A stretch of DNA of 64,000 bases from Diphasiastrum complanatum (taxonomy: Eukaryota > Streptophyta > Lycopodiopsida > Lycopodiales > Lycopodiaceae), in the NCBI GenBank assembly GCA_029204225.1, contig MU832208.1, positions 18,163 to 82,162 on the forward strand, read 5' to 3'. Below, piece by piece: positions 32,640 through 45,720 of the stretch. The notes beneath the pieces were generated by a model. It searched no databases and was not told where the DNA came from. It saw nothing but the letters and a program-made list of their open reading frames with translations. Within the stretch, counting starts at the first letter, position 1, and every line of letters starts with the position of its first letter. Position numbers and translations under genes: made by a program.

Positions 32640-33867
32640 TTAAGTCCCTAAGTAGTGGGATAGCTAGATTTTGATTTTGCATCCATTTTTTCTGATCAAG
32701 CTCTTGACTAGAGAGAGATGGCTTCCATAAATGCATATCTCTTAGATCCAAATGATAGATTGAATGCTTCTAATTACTCTATTTGGAAGCTAAGAATGGA
32801 GTCTATTCTTGTTTTTCAAGATCTATTGGAAATTGTGAGTAATGAATTGCATGAGCCCATTCACACTCAAGAAGCTACACAATACAAGAAGAGATGCAAG
32901 ATTGCTCTCCATTGTATTAAAATGAATTTAGCAAAGGAGTTTCTTAAGGAGGTAGGTGCTTGCACCTCGGCTCAAGAAGCATGGGAAACTCTTCAATATA
33001 TGAATCTAAGAACACTTCAAGGTTGCTATCCTTGAAGAACCAAATCCTTCCATGCTTCCAAGCCAAGGGAGAGAGTGGTCATTCATATGTTTTGAGAGAT
33101 TTAAACAAGGAGCTTGCTTACATAGGATATTCTATTAAGGAGTGTGAACTTGTTCATTTGATTTTGAATAAACTAAGTGTGTCATTTTGCTAACTTGGTG
33201 CACGGCTAGGCAATCATGGGCAAATTGCCCTCTCTTGAAGATCTCCAAGGAGTCCTCATGTCCGAGGAGAGTAGGAGAACACACATCAAGTCGAGGATGG
33301 AGAAACTCTCTCTCAATGATGGAGGTGACACGGCCCTTTTCATCAAGGGCAAAAGAAAATCCAAAGGCAAAGGAGGTGCATTCAAGAAGAACCAAGTCAA
33401 GGTGAAGATCAAGAAGGATCTTCAACTCCAAGCTCAAGCAAGCCCAAGAAGGATAAGTCAAAGATCAGAGCTACTTTTGTAGCAAGATGGGGCATTATGC
33501 CTTTGAGTGCTTCAAGAGGAAGCAAGCTCAAAGTCAAGCAAACCTACACCAAGAAGAGCAAGAGAGTTCACATGAAGACTCTCTCATGATGTCAAGTTTT
33601 TCATCTTCAAGAATGGGAGAAGACCCTTGGTGGATAGATAGTGGGGCTAGCTCCCACACGACAAGTAAGAGGGACTATTTTTCAACTTTCTCAGCTTATG
33701 ATGGTCCTATCAAGTCAATTTTTACATCAAATGATTGTGCTTGTAAATTAGAAGGAGTAGGATCAATACCTTTATGCTTGGGATCTCCAAAGAAGATCAA
33801 GATAGATGGTGTACTTTACATTCCTAGCATCTCTAAGAACTTACTTAGTGTAGGGCAAAACTTCTAA
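32640..33867 (+). pseudogene. Copia Gag-protease fragment, sister of the inner Copia
   Basis: Starts at the ATG at 32718. 'SINAYLLDPNDRLNASNYSI', 'RCKIALHCIKMNLAKEFL', a damaged knuckle (its first half is lost in a shift near 33480, leaving 'MGHYAFECF') and protease 'WWIDSGASSHTT' to 'NLLSVG' match the Gag-protease at 9467-10651. Frameshifts near 33010, 33180 and 33480. The copy stops abruptly at about 33867; integrase, RT, RNase H and LTRs are absent. Confidence 0.9.
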
Positions 33868-34059
33868 GTCTATCAACCATTACTTTAGCTATAGCTTTGA
33901 ATTTTTGTGTAGTTTTCTTTCTCTTCCTCAACAAATTGAGCACTAATTTGTTTTTAGGATGTTGATTTAAATAAAACAAAACTAAAATGGCTTTTTAGGA
34001 TGTTGATTGGAGCAGTGGAGAAAAATCCTTTTTTTCTTAATGATGAAAAGACAAGGTCA
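33868..34059. other. Joint between two Copia fragments
   Basis: Short non-coding stretch with a repeated 'aggatgttgat' (near 33957 and 33999). It separates the + strand fragment on the left from the - strand element on the right. Confidence 0.5.
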
Positions 34060-34741
34060 TTACCCTCAGCAATTAAGTGCCTCAGTTGCTTTATAAACAT
34101 CCTTACTAAAAGGTGTTCTAGTCATCTTGCCTTTAAGACAGGATTCACATGTAGTTCGAATATCTCTACTTTTGATTTCGACTCCTTGAATTCTCTGACT
34201 TTTATTGGCTTGGTACAAGGCTTCCATGTTCATGTGACATAGCCTCTTGTGCCATAGTACATTTGCCGATTCCTGAGTTTGATTGATTGTTCGATTCGAG
34301 TTCGAATTTTCAAGTGATATAAATTTCCTTCTCTGTTGCCTTTAGCAACCAGGTTATCAGAATCTTCCTCGAACAGTTGACAAGAGTTCTTCGTGAAGAT
34401 TACCTTCATGCCTGTATTGACTATCTTTGCAACAGATAGAAGATTTTTATCAAGAGTAGGGACATAGAGAACTTCCTCCAGTTTCTTGTCTCCCTAGTCT
34501 GTGTCTAGTCATAATACACCAGTTCCATCAACCACATGTTTAGAACCGTCACCAAGTATAATGAATCTCGAATAATTTGTCTTCTTATACTCAGACAAAA
34601 TTTTTTTCGAGGAAACAAAATGTGAGGTGGCTCTCGAATCAAGTACTACTTCTCGAATTGAATTAGATGAACAACATAGATCAGTACTAATATAAGCTGC
34701 TGAATTCCTTGTTGCCCTGTCTTCTGTTGCTCTAGAGCATT
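34060..34741 (-). pseudogene. Copia protease to integrase start (third family)
   Basis: On the - strand the GAG-pre-integrase part reads 'LWHKRLCHMNMEALYQANK' and 'CESCLKGKMTRTPFSK', with a degraded protease region before it ('SHFVSSKK'). Stops and shifts are frequent. It ends at about 34060, so core integrase, RT and RNase H are missing. Confidence 0.82.
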
Positions 34742-35663
34742 CTACTTTGTCTTCGACATAGTTTGAATCTGAAGGTTCACTTCAATTCTCTCCGTTTGGT
34801 TTCTAGAATTCTGATAACAGTCTACTGCTGCATGACTCCGTTTATGACAATGAACGCATTCAATCTTTGGATTTAACCAACACTTTTTTTCTATGTGACC
34901 TGATCTTCTGCATATGTTGTAGATCTTCTTATCACCAAAATTCTTCTGTTGTTTCCCAGACTGTTGTTCATTAGTCTTAGACTCATTCTTCTTAGATGAC
35001 TCCCTCTTAAACTTAGACTTCTTAGAAGATTTATTCTTTTGAGTAAATACAGCATTTTCTGAATCACCATTGTCATCATAGCGTTCACAAGCTTCTAATT
35101 CCTCCTTAACTCCGTCTATTTCCTTTTGAAGTGCCATTGTCGCATCTTTCGCCAATAAGTTTAAGTTGTGTGGAATGACCTGGGTAGGGCTCGAAGAAAA
35201 TAACTAAGTTTATTTTCCTTAGAAATTGTATTTTTTGTACCATAATTCTGCAAGGAAATAAACTGATCTTTAATCTTTCGTACGAATGTGTTCAAGTCTT
35301 TGTCTTTCCACTGTAGGTAAGTTAATTGGTCTTCCAAGAAATGATCTGATTACGAGATCGAGTTTCATTCTTGGTTTGCAATTCTTTCCATAAATCCTTT
35401 GTGTTTGAAATTGATGTAAGATCTAGCATTATATTGTCATGCACTGAAGACGCAATAATTGCTATAGCTTTGTCATTTTTTAAACTCCATTGAAGTCCTT
35501 TGTCAGGAGTAGCTCCTGGCTTCTCCTCAATTGGTTCTACCCATTGCCATAGACCTTCGCCCTTCAACAAGAGTGAAGTCTTTAATTTCCAAATCAAGTA
35601 GTTTGAATCTTCTGGGTCCAAGATTGTAGTGATCTTAGGTTGAATATTGGTGATCGATGACAT
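34742..35663 (-). pseudogene. Copia Gag with two zinc knuckles (third family)
   Basis: 35322-35663 is the Gag N-terminus ('DSNYLIWKLKTSLLLKGEG', 'WSLKNDKAIAIIASSV'). 34742-35155 is a basic stretch with 'CRRSGHIEKKCW' and 'CVHCHKRSHAAVDC', two CCHC knuckles, the first slightly altered. One frame break in the middle (35155-35322). The Gag differs from those of the other Copia families here. Confidence 0.88.
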
Positions 35664-35765
35664 CTTTTAATTCTGAATAAGCTCCAGATAGCGGCTTACT
35701 GATGGATGTATGAAGAATGTTGAGAGGAATGCAAAGATACCACTGTATCAACTTTAATTCTGTAT

Positions 35766-35777
35766 GCTCTGATACCA
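35766..35777 (-). other. tRNA primer-binding site of the third Copia
   Basis: A perfect TGGTATCAGAGC on the - strand, one base from the inner edge of the LTR that starts at 35779 and about 100 bp from the Gag start. Confidence 0.92.
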
Positions 35778-35778
35778 C

Positions 35779-36240
35779 TGTAGGAAAAATAGTAATTATT
35801 CTTCCACAGATAACACGATGCAAGTTTGAATAAATCAAACTAATATCAGTGTCTTCAATCGCGATTGTATCTGATCTATGTACTAATAGAACAATATTAG
35901 TTCTGATTGAATATACGTGCGGAAGTTATATGTGGAAGTAAGAGATAACTTAAGACAATTTAGACAATTTAGACAATAAGAAAATATTGATCAAAAATGA
36001 ATTTTTATAACTCTGAATTTGATTCATCAATATACATCTCTTGTTGTCTTATCTCGCTGTTGTGTCTCTAATTGAGTGAGCTACAACGATTAGTGCACAT
36101 GTATTTATATTATTACATGCCAGGTCCTTTGGCCTTTTATTTACAGGTCTTTTGGCCTTTTAATGCTATAATAGTAGATATCTAACCGTTTATGACGGTT
36201 GATATTCAAATAGACGCTTTGTTTTCAGACTCGAATAAAC
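35779..36240 (-). repeat. 5' LTR of the third Copia (outer end uncertain)
   Basis: The inner end is fixed by the primer site: the + strand reads TGTAGGAAAAATAG from 35779. No matching TG end was found, and no second LTR exists in the window, so the extent is an estimate. It includes a tandem 'agacaattt' (near 35965) and a duplicated 'ggtc.tttggcctttta' (near 36130). Confidence 0.6.
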
Positions 36241-36289
36241 TCTGTTCGTGAATAATTTGTGATGGTTTATCTCTTCATCTTAGCTTCGT

Positions 36290-36600
36290 ATTTAGTGAAT
36301 TGTTTACGACACTTGTCTCTTCATGACATTTTTGTCTTTCGCAAATTGTTTGCGATAGATGACAATTCTTGAGTTTGAAGAAGAAATCTAGAATATTTCA
36401 CAAACTGTTCGAGATAGTTTCACGAAAGGTGAGCTTAAAAAATAGTCTAGAAGATTTCACGAATTGTTCGTGACAAATTAGCAAAAACCGAGGCTTGAAC
36501 AAGAAACAGGAAAATTTCATGACAAGATTCTGTTTGCAAATCTTTCGAGCTTTAACAAGAAAGCCACGAGCTTCTACAAGAAACTGTTTCGCGAATCTTT
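36290..36600. repeat. About 59-bp minisatellite with a 17-bp dyad core
   Basis: Units share a palindromic core such as TCGCAAATTGTTTGCGA (36339-36355) and TCACGAATTGTTCGTGA (36457-36473), with the imperfect TCACAAACTGTTCGAGA between them (36398-36414). The spacing between these three is exactly 59 bp. Weaker units flank them at about 36300, 36530 and 36585. Confidence 0.75.
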
Positions 36601-37549
36601 CGAGTTGACTGCAAGACAAATTTTGTGAATCCTTCGTGAATCTTTTCGAGTTGGTCACGAATAGAAATGTTTCGAGTTCGTGTTCGTTTCTTTTTCATCC
36701 TTTGTCAAGCAAATTGTGCGCTTTGTTAGTAGAATCAAGATCTGTCTGATCAGTTGTTCTACAACATTTTCCATCTAATTTGACTGTCCCTTGTATTGGA
36801 ATTCGATGCTCAGCCTCAAATCCATTCATTAATGAGCATCCTGAAAAACCAGAAAACAGAAGGCTTGAATTTCTGAGCATAAGACAGGAAAATTCAGGAT
36901 CAAACTTTCTAGAATTTTTTGATACCGTATTGACTCGAAAAATCCTATTTTTTTTTAGTCATTGTAATTTTTGATACAATGTAAATTTTGATACTATCGG
37001 TTAGAAATCCGATTCGCGAAAATTCTGCCTACTTTATTCATTCAGGGGCGATTGTAATAAATGAGGCAGTTAGCAATAAATGCTAATTAGATATTTAACA
37101 AGAAGAAGATATTTTGTAATAGACCTTTAAGCTATGGATAGGAAGTTAGTTAAGTAATAATCTTCATCAAAAAACTTCTTCTGGTTTTTGAGTTTCTGTA
37201 GCCAGCATTATCACGCTCAACAAGTTGAAGTTATTACTTCGAGCAGTTGTACTCATTGTTAATATTAATCACAGTGTAATTCTCAGTCTCACTACTGTAT
37301 TGGTTCATTGAGCATTTGTCTAAATCATTCAATTTGAATATTCTGCTATTGTTTGTGGCGCTTCCGATTCTACACCAAGCTCGCTCATCAACTTTCACTC
37401 ATTCCTGCTGATTCACTAAATGGTATTAGAGCGGGCATTTCAGTAATGTGTTTTTTATTGCGGATTATAATCTTGTTTCTATCAAGACAACGTTTTAGCA
37501 AGCAATATTCCGAAAACATTATTACTACCAACGATCTCAGTTAGCCAGA
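36601..37549 (+). other. Copia LTR remnant and primer site ahead of a + strand gag
   Basis: No gene. TGGTATTAGAGC at 37421-37432 is one base off the initiator-Met primer site and lies about 130 bp before the gag at 37550. The upstream sequence (from about 37050) is probably that element's 5' LTR, but its left end could not be defined. Confidence 0.6.
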
Positions 37550-38426
37550 ATGGATCTGTCTTCTTTAAGCAGGAGACTCGATGGAGGGAACTATCATCTC
37601 TGGAAGCTCAAAATGAAGTCATGCTATTAGCCAACGAACTATGGGACGTTGTTGACAGCACAGAAGTCAAGCCAGAAGGTGATGCATCCATTATCACTAA
37701 ATGGACACTGAGAGATAGCAAGGCATTTGCCATGATCACTCTCAATATCAAGGATACATAGATAATTTACATACGTAATGCTTAGACAGCCAATGATGCA
37801 TGGGACATTCTAGCAATTCTGCATGATATCAGAGATGTTACTTCTAAGTTACATTTGAGGAAGAAATTCTTCAACCTGAAGATGTCTGAAGCAGAAACTG
37901 TTACAAGTCATATCAACACTTTCAAAAATCTTATGGAGCAAATGGCTGCAATTGGCTCAGTCATTGAAGATTCCAATGCTATTATGACTCTACTATCGAG
38001 TCTTCCTGAAGCCTATGAAAACTGGGCCATGATAATTTTGACCCAAGAGCAAATTACTCTATCAAGAGCAATTTTGATGCTTCTACAAGAGGAAATCAAA
38101 AAATCTACATCCTCCTCAGACTCAGGGTCGGATCCTCAAGTTCTATATTCAAAATTAATCAAAAGTTTAGATCCAAAAAGAAGTGCAATATGCAGTCTAA
38201 GTTGAATTTTGACTCAGGATTGAATTTTGGCTCTGGATCGAATTCTGGCTCAGGTTCAAATTTGAACACTTCATCTTTCCAAACAAAGCAGAAACTATTC
38301 AGCAGATACTGCAAGAGAACTGGACATGAAATCAAGGACTGCAGAACTTTAAAATTCAACAATGAGAAGAAGAAGCAGTTCCAACAACAAGCACATAGTG
38401 CTTCAACTAGTTTTTTGACCCAGTAG
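37550..38426 (+). pseudogene. Copia Gag (fourth copy, + strand)
   Basis: Begins 'MDLSSLSRRLDGGNYHLWKL', shifts near 37610, then runs 'LWDVVDSTEVKPEG' to 'LRKKFFNLKMSEAETV', 'LLSSLPEAYENWAMI' and a knuckle whose first Cys is lost ('RYCKRTGHEIKDC'). In-frame stops at about 37758, 37783 and 38426 are all TAG where Gln is plausible. Confidence 0.9.
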
Positions 38427-39940
38427 CAAGAGGAAGATGAAGCAGTCTTTATGACCAAGGTCGAAGAACAACAAGATATTAATTCTTGGTATCTTGATTC
38501 TGGAGCAACTCAATACATGACTCACCATCAAGACTGGTTCAAAGATTATAAATCTTTCATCCACTCTCAAGTTGTGCAATTTGGAGACAGCTCATCACAT
38601 TTGATCTAGGGTGAAGGAATAGTCAGAATCGAGTCAAGTTGTTGTCCAACATTCTCCACGTTCCAGATCTGACCAAGAATCTGCTCTCAATTAGCAGAAT
38701 CAATGATTCGGGTCGGAGGGTCGAATTTGATACAATCGGTTGCACCATCCCTGACAAATCCTAAAAAGTTTTAGCTTTCGAGAGAAGAAGTGGCAATCTT
38801 TACAAACTCAGCCATTGTTATTCTTCCAGCAGTCAAGCTCTTCACACTTCTACTTTTGAATCAACTGATATGCTTTGGCATTTCAGATTAGGCCATTTGA
38901 ACTTCAATAGTATTCACCAAATGTCGACTCAGAGATCAGTACAAGATTTGCCTTTCAGCAAGCCAACTTCTCCATGTGAAAGCTGTATAATCAACAAGCA
39001 TGCTAGAAGTCCGTTCATTTCTGACTCAGTTCATACTTCCAAAGGCTTGCTAGGTCTCGTACATAGGGACATTTATGGCCCGATGCAAACTGCTTCCAAA
39101 GGGGAGCTCTATACCTCCTAACCTTCATCAATGACTTCTCTCAAAGGACTGCAACCTATTTTTTGAAGAACAAATCAGAGGCATTCAAATTTTTCATGCA
39201 GTACAAGGCATCTGCAAAAAATCAAACCCAGAGGAAGATAAAACCTCTATGCACAGATGGAGGGAGAGAATTTATTTCCACAGAATTTAAGGAGTTCTGC
39301 AAGGCCAACAGAATACATTAACAATTCACAACTAGCTACTCACCTCAGTTCAATGGTGTCACTGAACGAAAGAATTGGACACTCATCAAAAGTGCCAAAA
39401 GCATGCTGGCCCTTGTCTCTTTCTCGAAAAAATTCTGGACAAAAGCTATTACTACAGTTGCGTATCTACAAAATCAATCCATCACCAAAGCCCTGAATGG
39501 CAAGACACCCTATGAGCTGTGGACAGGATTGAAACCATCACTCAAGAATATTAGAGTGTTTGGATGCATTGCTTATGCTCAGATCCCCGAAGATCTAAGA
39601 AAGAAGCTGGATGACAAAAGCACAAAATCGATTTTCATTGGCTACTCTCCAAATCACAAGGCATACAAGCTCTACAATCTAGAAACTAAAAAAACATTTA
39701 TGAGTAGAGATGTCATTTTTGTGGAAGATCGATTTATCAACCACAAGGGGAAAGCTTGAGAAATTTTCGATCTAAATATTGAAGAAATTTTTGATCCATG
39801 TATCAAAAAATGCTCCGGGATCGAAAACCAGAAAATTGATATTGACTCGAAAAATGAGTTAGAACCTCAATGGGTCGAATCACATCACCACTTCGTGGAT
39901 TTTACAAGTGAGTGGATTGACGCTGAGCATCAAATTCCAA
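38427..39940 (+). pseudogene. Copia protease and integrase (fourth copy)
   Basis: Protease 'WYLDSGATQYMTHH' with an intact DSGA. Pre-integrase 'MLWHFRLGHLNFNSI' and 'CESCIINKHAR'. Core 'CTDGGREFISTEFKEF' and 'SPQFNGVTERKNW'. C-terminus 'FGCIAYAQIPEDLRKKLDD' and 'SRDVIFVED', then an acidic linker. Several shifts (38640, 39120) and stops. The sequence ends at about 39940, before RT, where an antisense fragment begins. Confidence 0.9.
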
Positions 39941-39944
39941 CACT

Positions 39945-40590
<646 letters not shown>

Positions 40591-43500
40591 CCTTCTTACT
40601 AATTGACTAATCAATTTTTATCTTCATCCATTGTTTATCCAATTTTGCGGATTTTTTCGTGTTTTTATACAGATTTACAAGTGTTTTTACACAGTCTACA
40701 AAAATACACGGAGTTTGACAACAATGTCGCCTTTTTCGTATTTTTTGCTTGTCAGAAATTGCGAGTAAATATGCAGTCGCATTTTTTTCTTTTTTTCAAA
40801 GAGCCTCAAATGTTAAGGAAATGACTCCGACAAAGTGTGGGCAACCCTAAATGAGATTTAAGGGCACTATCAGGTCTATCAGACCTATAAATTGATGGCC
40901 GGTGGCTTATGCTCCATCTCCATCAAGTTTGGAATATTTGACTTCTACAAACCAAGAAATCTTCATTCTTCTTAGGAACGGTATGAATGCTTCACAGAAG
41001 TCTAATAGACCATTTAAGACTGTTGGTAACATCACTTTTGAGCTTGGGGAGGTGTTTGATTGACTTTACATCATATGCCCTGCTAGAAGTGCACCCTACC
41101 ATGGATTTTTGTGACACTCTGTTCTCACACATGTGAAGCCTAGGTGGAAGGCTGATGTGGCAAGCATCTCGGTCACTTGGTCTCTCTTCGTACTGTGCTT
41201 TACAATGCCTAATTTGGTGCACTATAGCCAAAATTATGGCTGTTTGGACAGTTTTGTGAGCAAAATGACAAAATCCGTAATTGTTACGATTGCATGCTAG
41301 TCTTTTCCCTAATTTGTGGTACTATGCTTGCATGGATTGATTGCGTGTTGATTCTGAGTGTGATTCTTCATGCATGAGGGATTTATAGTCGATTTGAGTG
41401 GTTATACACATGTGCTCTAACGATTGGGTCACAAATTAGTGATATTGGCTGACAAATTCCGTAAAACTGAAAGTTACATAAAAAATTCTGTAATGACATT
41501 TTGTGATTGATGTAGTGTGCTTTGCATGCCAGTTAGACATTGGTTTAGTAACATTAGGAATCGAACAATATTTCGATTTTTCAACTTTGATTCCCTATTG
41601 TACTAACAATATTTTCATCGGAATTTTTAAATTACGTAAATTGTGCCAAAACTCGAGATTTTTTGAAAAAAAAAACAAAATTTTCAATCATTTTTTCGCT
41701 ATCTATGGAATGAGTTTAGATTAGTGAATTGACCATACTAAATTTATTAGTCAGAGTTAGTCACAATGTTTTCACTAAAGCTAAAATATTTTCCGAGTAT
41801 AGATAATTTTAGATTGACAAAAGGAACCGCAATGAATTTGCCGACAGTTTATACAATGTCATTTTAACTTTTGGAGTATGGTACTTCCAGGTTGAAGTTA
41901 AAATTTCATTTTTTTCTTTTCTATTGAATTTCATATTTGGTTAAAATTTGAAATTGGTTACTTGTCTGATATATTTTTGATGAACTGATCGTTAGAAATG
42001 GGTCAAATGAATGTTTGGACAAGATACTTGTCAAAATTGAATTTAAAAACCATCAAACAATATGAAATGGCCAGATAGAATGAGTGGTGATAGAACTCTT
42101 TATCTAGGAAGTGAAATCTCGTTGGATATAGTTTATGGGTTACTGAAATCCTAATGGTAGGATTTTCATTCATGTAATTTCATATTCTGACGTTTTGATA
42201 GTTTTTGTTAATATTGATGGAGTACTGCCAAACCGATCAATAAAAAAAAAAACAGTCCAATTTTATTGAAAAAATCGTAATTGATACAAACTGATCAATT
42301 TTTTTTTAAAAAAAAAACTGATTTCATTTCCTAGTTAAATCCTATGGTGAAATGTGTGCAAAAGATCATATTAGTATTGTTTTTCATACTAGGTGATGAT
42401 TTTTGTATATCAGGAATTCAACCCAGGTATAGGATAGAAGTAAAATTGTTTCAGACTTTTTTGTACAATAATTAACTTTTTACATTTACTAATGTCTGTA
42501 CATCTTCTTAGTGCCTTAGCTAAAATAGATTTTCAGGGAACTGAAAATCCTAAGGGAGGAAGAAGAGTGTACATCAGAGGTAGTAAGTGGGCTCGAAAAA
42601 TTTATTTCGCAGTTAGGATTTTGGTAGTCCATGAAAATAATTGCTTAGTACTGGATATTAATTTCTTGGATTGAATTCATTTAGTTGAGATCATAACTGA
42701 TATCTTTGTAACCATTGAGTTATCCACAGTTTTGGATGTCAATTGTGATGTTAGAAGTAGAATTTGATACATGGATTACATTGGATCCGTTAGTTGACAA
42801 AAGCTTGTCCCTAGAGTTGATGCATCAATAGGGTTTCGAAGCTTTTCACTAACCTGGAAGGATTGGAATGTAATATTGAAACATGTTAATTCTTCTGTTT
42901 AAATCATAGGATCGGGAATGGATCTATTGTATCCATCTGATAGGCATGCCAGTCATCTAAATAAATGGATTCTCCACATTTTTGGAAACAAGAGATAATA
43001 TCTTATATGGACTATAGAATAGCTAGATGATCAGTGGATATCTAGAATATCAGATAAGGCAATTAAGAGTTTTCTAAAAGGAAGAGCTGGTGGTATGGGA
43101 CATCAGTAATTTTGGAAAGGAAATTCTATGACTGTAAAGATTTGATTATCAATGGAGTGTTTTAGTACCTAGTCATGATATGGAAAAAAGAAAAACCATT
43201 GATAAAATGTGGGGTATTTTGGAAATTTTTGAGGTTTAATCTAGATCCCAATGTGGCATTACAAAATCAGAAACCCTCAAATCTATTTCTGGCTTTCTTA
43301 ATCGATCCTTTACTTCCTAGTAATTTCTCGAATATAAGACATCAGACTGGTTTATATGATTCTTTCCAGCATGAAGTTATTCTTCTGAAAGACTGTTATA
43401 TCATATGAATTACTACTCTGGTGTGTAGACTTGGAATTTAGAAAAAATTCTAAGGTGATTGTGTTTCAATATCTTAAACCTAGAATATCTCTTTTACATA

Positions 43501-44990
43501 AACGGATTTTAGAGGAATGATAGTATTGTCACTCGGGTTGAAAGTATTTGAAGAAAAAGTCTTGGTTGTAATAGAGTGAAGCCTTTTATGGAAAGCACTT
43601 ATAATTGACTTTTCATGGATTTGGATATTTTCATGTCATCTTTCTAGTTAACTTTTATAAAAAATGATAATTTTTTTAAAAGGAGAGGGGATGAAACTAT
43701 TTGAAGATCTGTTGGTTGCATAGTTTTTGGAAGAGAACCAGTTGTGATATATATAGAAATGAAAGTAATTTTGGATAGATTCAGAATAAGATACCAAATT
43801 GGAACTTTTTGAATAAGAGAAATTCTCTAGAGATTGTGTGGAACAATCTAGAACTATAATTGGTTTGAAATTTGAATCATTATTTATAAGTAGTACAATG
43901 AAAGGTGAAAAGTTACTAATTTCATTTTAATTGGAGGAGGAGTAAGTTTGATCAGAGTTTAAGTCTGAGTGTTTGTATTAGATCAATCTAATCTTACTTT
44001 GAGTACTAGGATCAGAGAAGGGTTGATTGAGTGAAAGAACTGGGTTGGAAAGTTGATGAGATAAATATATTATTCGTCTCAGAGATTTTCCGAATATGTT
44101 ATTTACTCATGAGAAATAGAAATTCTTTAGTAGCTGAGTTACAAGATTCTCAGTGAGATATTTGATTAACATATGTGGATTCTGGAGAAATTTGCCAGAT
44201 AAGCATGTGTTTATGTACTGGGTCATATTGAGATTATTGACATATGTGCACAATTAATCTTGTATGAATCTACTGTGTATTCCTGGTCGGTGAACATAAT
44301 CATATGATCAAGTATTATTGAGACAAATACTTGCAGAGTTAACGGATCTTTTTGTGGAAGATTTACGGCTTAACTTATAAATGATTTAGATGAGGATCTA
44401 AATGTGGTGTTATACTAGTATAGTTGAATTTTGCACCTATACATTTGAGATTTTTGAATCATTGGCAATCAACTTGAGAAGTTGGTTACTCCAGGATGAA
44501 GTTCATTGAGAAATGATCATTGTGAAAAGGATTCACCAGAGACTAACTGCTTTGAATAATATCGTTTGTAAAATGCATGATTTGTGAATAATCATGATTC
44601 ATCAGTTAAAATTATGTGCATTGGATATACGATATTCTTGGTATAGAGTAATTATTACTTAAGGAATAGACTCAGATCATTGGTGATTGTATCCCAGAGA
44701 CCTCAATAAGATAGTCTAATATTTGTGTGGTTGAAGATGATTGTCATTATCATTTTGGTATGAATTCTGTCTATAATTACCAGTGGCATACAAAAGCTAT
44801 GTCTGGTCTGGTATAGATCATCGCGTACATAAGAGATCTTATTATCGAATGATAATGATACTCACGCATCTGCTCCTTCTCTTCAACCATCTGAGGACAT
44901 TGGTCCCCTTCGACAATTTGAGTCCTGGGTCCATTGGTGAGTGAGCTAATTTGCAATTCATCATATTATATCTGATTAAGACATTATGAA
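40591..44990. other. 4.4 kb without recognisable genes
   Basis: AT-rich, with many short homopolymers. The only ORFs are below 80 codons and resemble nothing known. It may be long-decayed transposon sequence, but no domain survives to show it. Confidence 0.5.
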
Positions 44991-45720
44991 TGTATCTTTG
45001 CTGAATAATGTAAATCAACTTCTATTTTTTGTCTCTTTGGATTTGAATACCTAGACAATAATGAGATGGAGAATAGCATTGTCTTAGCTTCTTTTATTAG
45101 ATTGATACTATTGTTGAATATCAATGTGTCATCCACATACAAAGTGATGATAAAGAAGGTTGCACTAACTTGAAGTAGACATTAGAATATGAAGTGCTTG
45201 GTTTATAGTCGTGATCAATAAGAAAAGTGTTGATCCTTTGAAACCATGGTCAAGTAAATTGCTTCAAGCCATAAAGTGCTTTATGGAGTTTACATACATG
45301 ATTCTGTTTACCTTCGATGTTATAACCTTTGGGTTGCATCATGTAAATATCTTCTTCGATAACTCCATTAGGATATGTTGTTTGTACATCCATTTTATGT
45401 ATTTCCAAATCTGTTGCAGCAGCAAATGACAATAGAAGTTCAATTGAAGAATGTTTAACTACTGGACTGAAAGTATCAGTGTAGTCGACATTATGTATCT
45501 GAGAAAATCCTCTGGCGATAAGTCTACCCTTTCTTTGACTGATGCTTCCATCTGCCTTGTATTTGATTTTAAATATCCATTTGCAATCAACTATATTTCT
45601 GCTGATAGGTAATTCGACAATAGTCCAAGTCTGGTTCTTGATAAGAGATGAATACTCTTTATCCATAGCTTCTTTCCAGAGATTGGAATTGGGCTGACTG
45701 AGTGCCTCTTCGACAATAGT
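44990..45720 (-). pseudogene. Copia reverse transcriptase (sixth copy)
   Basis: 45250-45666 has 'VDCKWIFKIKYKADGSIS', 'DYTDTFSPVVKHSS', 'MDVQTTYPNGVIEEDIYMM' and 'KLHKALYGLKQF'. In another frame near 45140 the catalytic 'YVDD' follows. RNase H is not seen; the copy fades out at about 44990. Confidence 0.9.

Noticed and set aside
34000-34242. 80-codon + strand ORF
   Set aside because: It is the antisense of the Copia pre-integrase region read on the - strand.
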